From positions 197,471 to 261,470 of the forward strand of contig NZ_FNRM01000004.1 of the NCBI RefSeq assembly GCF_900107845.1: a stretch of 64,000 nucleotides of DNA, in the 5' to 3' direction. The notes beneath the pieces were generated by a model, which saw only the letters and a list, made by a program, of their open reading frames with translations, did no database searches and was not told the origin of the DNA. The position numbers and the translations under genes were made by a program. Positions 56,721-64,000 of this stretch are shown one piece after another. This DNA comes from Alkalimonas amylolytica (GTDB lineage: Bacteria; Pseudomonadota; Gammaproteobacteria; Enterobacterales; Alteromonadaceae). The number at the start of each line of letters is the position of its first letter. The stretch's first letter is position 1.

Positions 56721-56755
56721 CAACCACAGCAGCAGCCTGACTGCTCCTGTGGTTG
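56721..56755 (+). terminator. Possible terminator hairpin after ompW-like gene
   Basis: CAACCACAG (56721-56729) pairs with CTGTGGTTG (56747-56755), with an inner AGCAG/CTGCT stem. Position 22 bases after the stop fits termination, but only a short T stretch follows. Confidence 0.5.
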
Positions 56756-56919
56756 CTGCGTTTACCCTCAAGCAGGGAATGACAAGCTCCCCATCCTGCT
56801 CTACAGTATCCTTGCCAGTGAATGCGTTTCGCTGCACGCGCAAATATTGATTTATTCCAATTTTGCAGGCTTAATAAGAATAATTTAGTAATAAGAACAA
56901 GCATTCTGGGGAGCGTATT

Positions 56920-58311
56920 TTGTCTGACTGGTTAACCATCTTACCGGCCCTGGTGGCCATTGCGGTTGTGCTGTGGCGTAAAGAAGTGATCCTGGCCTTG
57001 CTGGTGTCCTTGTGCAGTGCTGAGTTGTTGCTGTTGCTGCAAGCCGGCCAGTTTGGGGTAGGTTCGGCGCTGCTGGACGGGCCGGTGCAAACCCTGGAGC
57101 GCATTGTCGGCGTTACCTCCTCCACCGACAACGCCCGCCTGCTGATGTTCTCTTTAATGGTTGGCGCTGTGCTGGCCTATATGCGCTACTCCGGCGGTGT
57201 CTCGGCCATGGTTGAGCTCTTTGTGAAAAAAGGCATTGCCCGCAATCAGCGCCAGACCGGCTTACTAACATTTTTCATCGGCGTGATGGTGTTTATTGAG
57301 TCGAACCTCAGCTCACTGACCGCCGGTATTACCGCCCGTGGTTTGTTCGATAAATTTAAAATGAGCCGGGCCCGGCTGGCCTACATCATCGACAGCACCA
57401 GTGCACCCATTTGTATTCTGATCCTGCTAAACGGCTGGGGCGCCTATATTCTTGGCCTGGTATCGATGTACGAGCTGGAAAAAAGTACCGTAGCGGTACT
57501 TATTGGCACCATACCGCTGAATTTCTATGCCCTCATCACCCTGACCGTGGTGTTATACACCATTATCAGCGGCAAAATTTATGGCCCGATGCGCCAATCG
57601 GAGAAAGAGCTGAATACGCTGGATAAACACACCGAACTGGAAATCGCGCCCAGTCATCCATCCTTTATGCTGGTGCCTTTGCTGACGCTGGTGTTTGCTA
57701 TGGTTGGCTTTATGATGTGGACCGGCAACGGCAACCTGGTGGATGGCTCCGGCTCAAAATCGGTGCTCTATGCCACCACCCTGGCCTGCCTGGTGGCTTA
57801 CAGCATGATGCTGATTAGCCGCCGCTTCAGCCACAAAGAGCTGGTTGGCATTGGTTTTAAAGGCATGAACGAACTGCTGCCGCTGGTTACCATCGTCTTG
57901 CTATCCTTAGCCCTTGGTGCCAGCATGCGCCAACTGGGCACCGGTGACTTTATTGCCTCCATCGTCAGCGATGCACTGCCGCTATTTTTGATCCCGGCGT
58001 TGTTGTTTTTAGCCGGCGCGCTGATTTCTTTTACCACCGGCACTTCCTGGGGCACCTTTGCCATTCTGATCCCCATAGGCATGCCGATGGTGATCGTGCT
58101 GGGCCTGCCGCCCGAGCTGGTACTGGCAGCGATTTTAAGTGGCGGGGTCTTTGGCGATCACTGCTCGCCTATCTCGGACACCACTGCGGTCAGTTCCGTA
58201 GCGGCTGGCTGCGATCTGTTGGAGCATGTGAAAACCCAGCTGCCCTATGCCCTGTTCTGCGGCATCCTGGCCCTTTTCGCCTTTATGACCGCAGGATGGG
58301 TGATGATTTGA
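56920..58311 (+). CDS. NhaC-family Na+/H+ antiporter
   Basis: 463 residues beginning at TTG 56920, which has GGGGAG upstream; no ATG fits as well. About 11-12 membrane helices with IESNLSSLTAGITARGLFDK, STSAPICILILLNGWG and GGVFGDHCSPISDTTAVSS, the last a hallmark of NhaC-like carriers. Related proteins exchange Na+ or amines/organic anions for protons. The stop overlaps the start of the dipeptidase gene, so the pair may import or exchange a compound linked to it. Confidence 0.88.
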   Translation: MSDWLTILPALVAIAVVLWRKEVILALLVSLCSAELLLLLQAGQFGVGSALLDGPVQTLERIVGVTSSTDNARLLMFSLMVGAVLAYMRYSGGVSAMVELFVKKGIARNQRQTGLLTFFIGVMVFIESNLSSLTAGITARGLFDKFKMSRARLAYIIDSTSAPICILILLNGWGAYILGLVSMYELEKSTVAVLIGTIPLNFYALITLTVVLYTIISGKIYGPMRQSEKELNTLDKHTELEIAPSHPSFMLVPLLTLVFAMVGFMMWTGNGNLVDGSGSKSVLYATTLACLVAYSMMLISRRFSHKELVGIGFKGMNELLPLVTIVLLSLALGASMRQLGTGDFIASIVSDALPLFLIPALLFLAGALISFTTGTSWGTFAILIPIGMPMVIVLGLPPELVLAAILSGGVFGDHCSPISDTTAVSSVAAGCDLLEHVKTQLPYALFCGILALFAFMTAGWVMI

Positions 58312-59021
58312 TGAATGTAAGAACCACAGCCGGCTATGTTGCCGGCGCACTGTTACTCAGCGCCTGCGCCAGCCAGACCGAGGCCCCGGCAACGGATCCG
58401 AGCCAGCAACCGGCTGATTTTTACGATATGGCGCAGCTGATCCCAAAAGCAGAGTTTCATATCGCGTATTTTGGGCCCTATAACTTTGTTGGCACAAAAG
58501 TAGATGGCTACGAAGCCAATAAATGTTTTCTGCAAGCCAATGCTGCTTCCGCCTTGCAACGGGTATGGCAGGCTGCCTGGCAGCAGGGCTACAACTTGCG
58601 CATCTTTGATTGCTACCGGCCACAACGGGCGGTGGATCACTTTGTGCGTTGGTCGCAGGATTTGGCCGACACCCGTACCAAAGACGAGTTTTACCCAAAT
58701 CTTGGTAAAGATCAGTTGGTCGGTCAGTACATTGCCGCCCGCTCTGGCCACAGCCGTGGCAGTACGGTCGATCTAACCTTAACCCGTCGTCTTAGCCAGG
58801 GGAGCTATCAGGCGCTTGATATGGGCAGCCCCTTCGACTTATTTGACCCTGTGTCCAATGTCGATGACCCAGGCATTAGCCCGGAGCAGCGCGCCAACCG
58901 ACAGTTGCTGATTGATTTGATGGCAGCTGAAGGCTTTGCGGTTTATTCCATGGAGTGGTGGCACTTTACCCATCTGCCGCCGGCCTACCCAGACACTTAT
59001 TTTGACTTTGTGGTGCGCTGA
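58311..59021 (+). CDS. D-Ala-D-Ala dipeptidase (VanX/DdpX-like) lipoprotein
   Basis: About 236 residues from ATG 58311, one base overlapping the NhaC stop (TGATG). Lipobox LLSAC. Zinc and catalytic motifs of family M15D: SGHSRGSTVDLTL (SxHxxGxxxD) and SMEWWHFTHL (ExxWH); IFDCYRPQRAVDHFVRW supplies the conserved Arg. It should hydrolyse D-alanyl-D-alanine dipeptide in the periplasm, recycling wall D-Ala; no van regulatory genes are present, so resistance is not implied. Confidence 0.9.
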   Translation: MNVRTTAGYVAGALLLSACASQTEAPATDPSQQPADFYDMAQLIPKAEFHIAYFGPYNFVGTKVDGYEANKCFLQANAASALQRVWQAAWQQGYNLRIFDCYRPQRAVDHFVRWSQDLADTRTKDEFYPNLGKDQLVGQYIAARSGHSRGSTVDLTLTRRLSQGSYQALDMGSPFDLFDPVSNVDDPGISPEQRANRQLLIDLMAAEGFAVYSMEWWHFTHLPPAYPDTYFDFVVR

Positions 59022-59131
59022 CACCAAAGCAGAAACAGCCATCGGCTCAACCGATGGTTAATAACTTGGCTGATGGCTGACGCCTGCAATAATAGCGGCA
59101 TGTTTCTGGCTCTGGCAGAAGGTGAGCAGCA

Positions 59132-60553
59132 TTGGCCATTCATTATTTAGCGGTAACCGAGATCCTACAGCAGTTCCGTCAAGGCAGCCTGACGCCCACC
59201 GAACTGATGCAGGCCTATCAGCAACGTATTCGCCAGCTGGATCCCAAACTCAATGCCTTTACCAGTCAGTTTCAGCAGGATGCGCTAAACAAGGCAGAGC
59301 AAGCTACTGCACGGTGGCCACAAAGTCAGGCTCGGCCACTGGAAGGCTTGGCCGTGGCCATTAAAGATGAAACCTACATTGAAGGCCAAATCACCACCAA
59401 TGGCTCCCGTCTGCTCACCGAAGCCATGGCCACCAGCACCGATCCGGTACCGGCCCGCCTGCTGCAAGCCGGAGCCATCGTGCATGGCCGTACCACCACA
59501 CCAGAGTTTTCTACCGCCGGCGTCACCTGGTCGGAATTGTGGGGTGTTAGCCGCAATCCATGGAATCCGGCCATCAGCTGTGGCGGCTCTTCCGGTGGCT
59601 CAGCCATTGCCGTCGCTACCGGCATGTGCAGCTTTGCCAATGGCACCGATATCGGGGGTTCGGTGCGGATCCCGGCCGCCTTTTGTGGCCTTTATGGCTA
59701 CAAGCCACCGCATGGCCGGGTACCAGAGATCAGCCCGTACAACATCGACCCTTACTGCCACCACAGCCTGCTAACCCGCACGCTGGATGATTTACTGTTG
59801 CTCTATCCGTTTATTAAAGGCCCGGATTGGATGGACTCGCACTCCTTTATTCCAGATGACAACCCCGGCTTAAAGCCGCGCAAACCCTTGCAGCAATTAA
59901 AAGTGGCCCTGGCACCGACGCTTGGTTTTTATCAGGTGGCGGCCGACATCCGTCGCGAGCTCGACCATACTGCCGAGGCACTGCGTGCTCAGGGCGTGCA
60001 GGTGGATTTGATAGAGCCAGCCTGGGATGAACGGGTCATTGAAACGGCCAAGATCCATCAGCGGGCTCTGATGGGCATGACGCTGAAGCAAAAATTTGGC
60101 GCACCCGATGCTCGCAAGCAACTCACCTCCTATGTGCAGCATTACCTGGAGATGGTAGACCAATTAACAGTGGATGCTATTTTTCAGGCCAATCTGCACA
60201 GCTGCGCCATGTGGGATGCACTGGCCGTAATTTTCAAAGACTATGATCTGCTGCTGTGCCCGACCCTGGCCACCAGTGAAGTACCAGCCGATTTTGATTA
60301 CAGCAAGGATGGTATGCAAATCAATGGCGTCGATGTGGATGCCAACAAGGGCTGGTTTATGACCTATCCGTTCAATACGCTGGGGCAATGCCCGGTGCTG
60401 GCGATGCCGAATGGCTTTTGCGACAACGGGGTACCCAGTTCAGTGCAGATAGTGGGCCGCCCTTATCAGGAAGCCGATGTGTTTCAATTGGCCAGAGCGC
60501 TTAGCACCACCCTAGCCAAAGACTTCTACACCAGCAAATTTCCAGAGCTTTAA
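59132..60553 (+). CDS. Amidase signature-family hydrolase
   Basis: 473 residues from TTG 59132 with AGGTGA upstream. The Ser-cisSer-Lys triad is evident: Lys in GLAVAIKDETY, Ser in CGGSSGGSAIA and nucleophile Ser in GTDIGGSVRIPAAFCGLYGY. Length and motif spacing are normal. Substrates in this family range from small amides to peptide amides; none can be chosen here. It follows the dipeptidase by 110 bases. Confidence 0.88.
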   Translation: MAIHYLAVTEILQQFRQGSLTPTELMQAYQQRIRQLDPKLNAFTSQFQQDALNKAEQATARWPQSQARPLEGLAVAIKDETYIEGQITTNGSRLLTEAMATSTDPVPARLLQAGAIVHGRTTTPEFSTAGVTWSELWGVSRNPWNPAISCGGSSGGSAIAVATGMCSFANGTDIGGSVRIPAAFCGLYGYKPPHGRVPEISPYNIDPYCHHSLLTRTLDDLLLLYPFIKGPDWMDSHSFIPDDNPGLKPRKPLQQLKVALAPTLGFYQVAADIRRELDHTAEALRAQGVQVDLIEPAWDERVIETAKIHQRALMGMTLKQKFGAPDARKQLTSYVQHYLEMVDQLTVDAIFQANLHSCAMWDALAVIFKDYDLLLCPTLATSEVPADFDYSKDGMQINGVDVDANKGWFMTYPFNTLGQCPVLAMPNGFCDNGVPSSVQIVGRPYQEADVFQLARALSTTLAKDFYTSKFPEL

Positions 60554-60574
60554 CCAAACCCGGCAGAGCCGGAT

Positions 60575-60672
60575 GGTTGGTACTACTTACGCAACAGCAG
60601 CAGGGATGCTGCGGAGGCTGAAAGGGCACAGGGATGTGCTCCTTGAAGCCGGTGGAGTAAGTAGTACCAGCC
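60575..60672. repeat. Structured palindromic repeat element (REP/MITE-like)
   Basis: GGTTGGTACTACTTAC (60575-60590) and GTAAGTAGTACCAGCC (60657-60672) form a 16-bp outer stem with one G-T pair. Inside are two hairpins with the same GGGA loop: GCAGCA-GGGA-TGCTGC (60597-60612) and GCACA-GGGA-TGTGC (60626-60639), the second extended by AAGG/CCTT and GGCT/AGCC. This cloverleaf-like shape in an intergenic gap suggests a dispersed repeat family. The rest of 60554-60770 contains no gene. Confidence 0.7.
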
Positions 60673-60770
60673 AGCCGGCTTTTACACTGATCATTGTCGT
60701 TCAGCTCTATCCGCTGTTACGTAAGCACTCCAGCCACTCGGCCATCAGGGGCAGTTTATCTTTGGTAAAA

Positions 60771-61625
60771 TTAACGCAGCACCAACAAGGAGCACTTGGC
60801 CTTGCTGATCATCGCCGTGGTGGTGCTGCCTAAAAAGAACTGCCGAATGCGACTATGGCCGTAAGCACCCATCACCAGCAAGCCGATGCTGTGATCCTGC
60901 TGGTACTGGTTCAGTACCACATCCGGCTCACCGGCCACTATGGCCACCGTCACCTCAAAGCCTTCGCTGCGTAATTTAGCGGCCGCCTGCTCCAGCTGCA
61001 CCCTGGCCGCTTCGACATCGGCACCCGCCATCACCAGATGGCACGGCAAGCCTTTGCATAAAGGGCTTTCCGCCAGCATGTTCAGGCTTTTGGTGGCGGT
61101 TTCACTGCCATCAAAAGCCATCAGCAAACTTTTCGGCTCCACAAAGTGTTGCTGGGTCAGCAGCACTGGTTTTTGCATGCTGCGGATCAAACCTTCGACA
61201 TGCAGCCCAAGTTGGCCATGCGCATCGGCACTGCTAAAGCCACGCTTACCCAGCACCAGCAAACGGATTTCATCTTCCAGCTCCAGCAAGCTGGTGACAA
61301 AGTGGCCATGGCGCAAGCGCTCATCCACTTCGGAGACACCAGCCGCTTCAGCCCGCGCCTTGGCGGCATCCAGTATTAAGCGGCCGCGCTCCAGCGCCAG
61401 TTTGGCGTGCTTTTCATCCAGCTCGGCCAGTTGCTCCAACAGAATTTCCTGCGAACCAAGGCCAATGGTGCCACTTAAATCCGGCGTGTTGGTGTGTTGG
61501 GCCCGATCCAGGATATGCAGCATCGACAAAGGTGCATTCAGGCGGTTGGCCGCCCACACACTGTAATCGCAGACCGCCTCAGCATAAGGAGAGGCATCAA
61601 TGCAGGCCATTACTTTTTTAATCAT
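60771..61625 (-). CDS. Tandem universal stress protein (UspE-like)
   Basis: 284 residues with two Usp domains: the first begins KVMACIDASPYAEAVCDYSV, the second LLMAFDGSETATKSLNML. The second keeps the ATP-binding motif GAYGHSRIRQFFLGST. Encoded 10 bases after the SulP gene, so co-expressed; Usp proteins are often fused or paired with membrane transporters as nucleotide-sensing partners. Confidence 0.9.
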   Translation of the reverse strand: MIKKVMACIDASPYAEAVCDYSVWAANRLNAPLSMLHILDRAQHTNTPDLSGTIGLGSQEILLEQLAELDEKHAKLALERGRLILDAAKARAEAAGVSEVDERLRHGHFVTSLLELEDEIRLLVLGKRGFSSADAHGQLGLHVEGLIRSMQKPVLLTQQHFVEPKSLLMAFDGSETATKSLNMLAESPLCKGLPCHLVMAGADVEAARVQLEQAAAKLRSEGFEVTVAIVAGEPDVVLNQYQQDHSIGLLVMGAYGHSRIRQFFLGSTTTAMISKAKCSLLVLR

Positions 61626-61635
61626 GGTTATTCTC

Positions 61636-63120
61636 CTAATGTCCCATCAATTTTTCGACCGCATCCGGGCGGTTGTGCACAGCGAACTTATCCACCAGAG
61701 TAGCACTGGCTTCATTCAAACCCACCAGTTCCACTTCGGTACCCTCACGACGGAACTTGATCACCACCTTATCCAGCGAACTGATGGCGGTAATATCCCA
61801 AAAATGAGCCCGGCTTAAATCAATGCGGACTTTTTCCACCGCCTCTTTAAAATCAAAGGCACCGATAAATTGCTCAGAGGAGGAGAAAAATACCTGCCCC
61901 ACCACCTGATAGGTCCGCTCATGGCCATCTTTCGACAAGGTAGAGCCGATGTACAAGATCCGGCCCACTTTGTTGGCAAAAAACAGCGCACTTAACAGCA
62001 CACCCACCAGTACACCATAAGCCAGGTTATGAGTAAATACCACCACCACCACGGTTGCTATCATCACCACACTGGAGCTTTTTGGGTTGGTTTTCAAGTC
62101 TTTAATTGAGCTCCAGTTGAAGGTACCAATGGATACCATAATCATCACAGCCACCAAAGCAGCCATTGGGATCAAACCGACCCAGGTATCCAGAAACACC
62201 ACCATGACCAACAAAATAACACCGGCCAATAGAGTCGATAGCCGGGTACGACCACCGGATTTCACATTGATGATGGATTGACCAATCATGGCACAACCAG
62301 CCATACCGCCAATCAAACCAGAACCCAGGTTGGCAACGCCCTGGCCAACACACTCGCGGTTTTTATCGCTGCTGGTATCGGTTAAATCATCTACAATAGT
62401 GGCTGTCATCAGGGATTCCAGAATGCCTACCACGGCCAACGCCAGCGAGTATGGGAAAATAATGGCTAAGGTTTCAAAATTGAGCGGTACATCCGGCCAC
62501 AGGAATACCGGCAGGCTGTCTGGCAATTCACCCATATCCGATACCGTACGGATATCCATGCCGAAATACAGCGCCAAGGCGGTCAGTACGACGATACAAA
62601 CCAAGGGGGATGGGATCGCTTTGGTGACATAGGGGAACAGATAGATGATACCCAGGCCCAGCGCCGTCATACCATACACCATGACAGTGCCATGCTGACC
62701 ACTTAGCTCAGGTAGCTGTGCCATAAAGATCAAAATAGCCAGCGCGTTGACAAAGCCAGTGACTACCGAGCGCGAGACAAAGCGCATTAACTCGCCTAAT
62801 TTAAGCAGGCCAAACACAATTTGGATTAAGCCACAGAGCAAGGTCGCGGCCAGCAGATACTCCAGACCATGATCCCGCACCAGCGTAATCATCAGTAGCG
62901 CCATGGCACCGGTAGCAGCAGAAATCATGCCCGGCCGGGCTCCGGTAAATGAAATAATCAGACAGATGGCAAAGGAGGCGTACAAACCTACTTTTGGGTC
63001 GACCCCGGCAATAATAGAAAAAGCAATGGCTTCAGGGATCAGCGCCAACGCAACCACTATGGCAGCAAGCACATCACCACGAAGATTAGAAAACCAGTTT
63101 TGTTTTATAGTAGCAAGCAT
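61636..63120 (-). CDS. SulP-family anion transporter with STAS domain
   Basis: 494 residues: about 12-14 helices with the SulP start [37 protein letters not shown], and a C-terminal STAS domain from about 390 ([20 protein letters not shown]). Family substrates include sulfate and bicarbonate; this sequence resembles the bicarbonate-type (BicA-like) group, but substrate cannot be set. First gene of an operon with the stress protein. Confidence 0.9.
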   Translation of the reverse strand: MLATIKQNWFSNLRGDVLAAIVVALALIPEAIAFSIIAGVDPKVGLYASFAICLIISFTGARPGMISAATGAMALLMITLVRDHGLEYLLAATLLCGLIQIVFGLLKLGELMRFVSRSVVTGFVNALAILIFMAQLPELSGQHGTVMVYGMTALGLGIIYLFPYVTKAIPSPLVCIVVLTALALYFGMDIRTVSDMGELPDSLPVFLWPDVPLNFETLAIIFPYSLALAVVGILESLMTATIVDDLTDTSSDKNRECVGQGVANLGSGLIGGMAGCAMIGQSIINVKSGGRTRLSTLLAGVILLVMVVFLDTWVGLIPMAALVAVMIMVSIGTFNWSSIKDLKTNPKSSSVVMIATVVVVVFTHNLAYGVLVGVLLSALFFANKVGRILYIGSTLSKDGHERTYQVVGQVFFSSSEQFIGAFDFKEAVEKVRIDLSRAHFWDITAISSLDKVVIKFRREGTEVELVGLNEASATLVDKFAVHNRPDAVEKLMGH

Positions 63121-63330
63121 GTATATCGTCCTGCGTAGTTCGATTGAAAGTAAAGATAGCTGGAACAGGCATGCAACTGATGACAGTGCGTGCTTTTCAC
63201 AGCAATTTCATTGGATCGTACGTAGGAAAAACAATTACATTGGCCTGCGTCCTGTTCGCGATTGCTTAGCAATAGGGGGTGAAAAAGGCGCGTAGTGTAC
63301 AGTAAGGCAGTGAAAAAGGCCAGAAAATGG

Positions 63331-63429
63331 CTATTTCAGAGGTTTTTGTAGATCAAAGTAAAAAAATATACTTTCTATACTCGTGACGCCCAATAATTGG
63401 GCTTGCGCGACAAACTTTACCCGCTTCAC
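63331..63429 (-). pseudogene. Truncated ParE/RelE-like toxin remnant
   Basis: A GTG at 63429 overlaps the antitoxin stop by four bases (GTGA), as in many toxin-antitoxin operons. The frame reads MKRVKFVAQAQLLGV and stops after 32 codons. The first residues look like the start of ParE-type toxins, but a full toxin needs about 95 codons. A 15-base palindrome (63388-63402) marks where similarity ends. The stretch 63121-63330 has no gene. Confidence 0.4.
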
Positions 63430-63653
63430 CTGACGATACGTTTTGCTTCAGCAAAAACGTCTTCAGCAGCAAAGACCGGCATTTCGCCTTTATCATACGC
63501 AGCTACACGCTTTTCAATTTCCAGTTGCCAAGCAGCTTCAATTTCTGTCAGCGCTGGACTCAATGACTCGAGCATAACTTCTGCTAATTTCGCGCGCTCT
63601 TCAGAGTTCAAACCCAGTGCTTGCTCTTCGATTTGCTTTAATGAAGTTTGCAT
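63426..63653 (-). CDS. Addiction-module antitoxin component (PF09720-like)
   Basis: 75 residues with AGGAGG upstream of the ATG. The pattern ALGLNSEERAKLAEVMLESL, then EIEAAWQLEIEKRVAAYDKG with conserved W and final basic end, matches the unstable-antitoxin family usually paired with ParE/RelE toxins. The downstream toxin is missing or truncated, so this is probably an orphan. Confidence 0.85.
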   Translation of the reverse strand: MQTSLKQIEEQALGLNSEERAKLAEVMLESLSPALTEIEAAWQLEIEKRVAAYDKGEMPVFAAEDVFAEAKRIVR

Positions 63654-63759
63654 AAAAACCTCCTGCCTGATACATCAAGTCTACACCATTTCTGCACCAT
63701 GCTGAGTACAAATCTGCAAATGGCTTAGAGTTGACAGCACATGTAGCCGCGGGCAGGCA

Positions 63760-64000
63760 TTAGTGCTGACTCAGCAAAGAATGCATCAAGACTTCCAACT
63801 TTTCCAAGCCTTCATGCAGCACCTCAAACTCGATGGTCAGAGGGGGCAGGAACCGGATCACATTGCCGTAAAAACCACAGGCCAGCAGGATCAAGCCGTG
63901 TTGCTCTGCCGCCTTGATAATGCGTTGCGTCAGCTCCGGGTTGGGCTGATTGGGATCCGCGTCTTTTACCAGCTCCATCGCAATCATGGCACCTTGCTGG
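63760..64000 (-). CDS. gabT: 4-Aminobutyrate aminotransferase, C-terminal fragment
   Basis: The frame stays open to the right edge; the last 79 codons are visible. QQGAMIAMELVKD and the ending GLILLACGFYGNVIRFLPPL, TIEFEVLHEGL match the C-terminal domain of class III GABA aminotransferases. It would convert GABA, the product of the guanidinobutyrase at 43 kb, to succinic semialdehyde. PLP-binding residues are outside the window. Confidence 0.88.
   Translation of the reverse strand, partial: QQGAMIAMELVKDADPNQPNPELTQRIIKAAEQHGLILLACGFYGNVIRFLPPLTIEFEVLHEGLEKLEVLMHSLLSQH

Noticed and set aside
58311-59021. VanX-like gene as part of a vancomycin-resistance cluster
   Set aside because: No vanH, vanA or vanRS genes are present and the protein is a lipoprotein of a Gram-negative cell; wall recycling explains it better.
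63388-63402. Palindrome GCCCAATAATTGGGC as an integron attC end
   Set aside because: attC ends need RYYYAAC/GTTRRRY cores and a larger structure; these are absent, and no integrase or cassette array is visible.
1-64000. tRNA, rRNA, CRISPR, prophage or IS elements
   Set aside because: None recognised by eye on either strand; short or diverged copies could have been missed.

Overview
The window looks like chromosomal DNA of a free-living Gram-negative gammaproteobacterium. Two TonB-dependent receptors, an OmpW protein, a general porin, RND pumps, lipoproteins with clear lipoboxes, and Pseudomonas-like arginine and sulfate genes all point that way. The closest style is the Rheinheimera/Alishewanella type of Alteromonadales/Chromatiales, but this is a judgement from gene content and not a search result. 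No rRNA, tRNA, CRISPR array, IS element or phage genes were seen.

Layout. 1-6.1 kb: a TonB receptor cut by the left edge, a divergent LysR regulator, a class III aminotransferase, and a lipoprotein joining a C39-like domain to an NlpC/P60-like domain. 6.1-8.8 kb: a NarL-type response regulator and its kinase, divergent from a small membrane protein. 8.9-20.5 kb: an inorganic-anion region. It holds chrA, an sbp-cysT-cysW set with no ATPase gene, an SLC13 permease, a porin, and a complete yezD-sbp-cysT-cysW-cysA operon on the other strand. yezD (55 codons) is short and easily missed, and a decayed cysA 3' end lies at 14909-14941. 20.5-26.7 kb: LysR regulator, divergent from a TonB receptor, N-formylglutamate amidohydrolase and YfcC-type permease. 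26.9-27.7 kb: a solute-binding protein.

27.8-30.8 kb: the most unusual stretch. A 346-residue protein with a C-terminal hydrophobic, glycine-rich hairpin is translationally coupled to two tandem, partly identical small membrane proteins, followed by a larger membrane protein. It looks like a pore-forming antibacterial toxin with duplicated immunity genes, of a family I do not recognise. 30.8-38.2 kb: an RND efflux operon with two different pump subunits and one adaptor, but no outer-membrane channel.

38.5-46.4 kb: a DCC-family redox protein, then a leftward cluster of lipoprotein, aldehyde dehydrogenase, guanidinobutyrase, LuxR regulator, M1-like peptidase and TPR protein. With the gabT end at the right edge it supplies the late steps of arginine breakdown through 4-guanidinobutyrate and GABA. 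46.5-49.1 kb: a c-di-GMP enzyme. 49.2-60.6 kb: cell-wall salvage and peptide genes (NagX-like, GH3 N-acetylglucosaminidase, NamZ-like muramidase, M14 peptidase, VanX/DdpX-like dipeptidase, amidase), mixed with an FMN reductase, OmpW and an NhaC antiporter. 60.6-64 kb: a structured palindromic repeat, UspE-like and SulP genes in one operon, an orphan antitoxin with a truncated toxin remnant, and the end of gabT.
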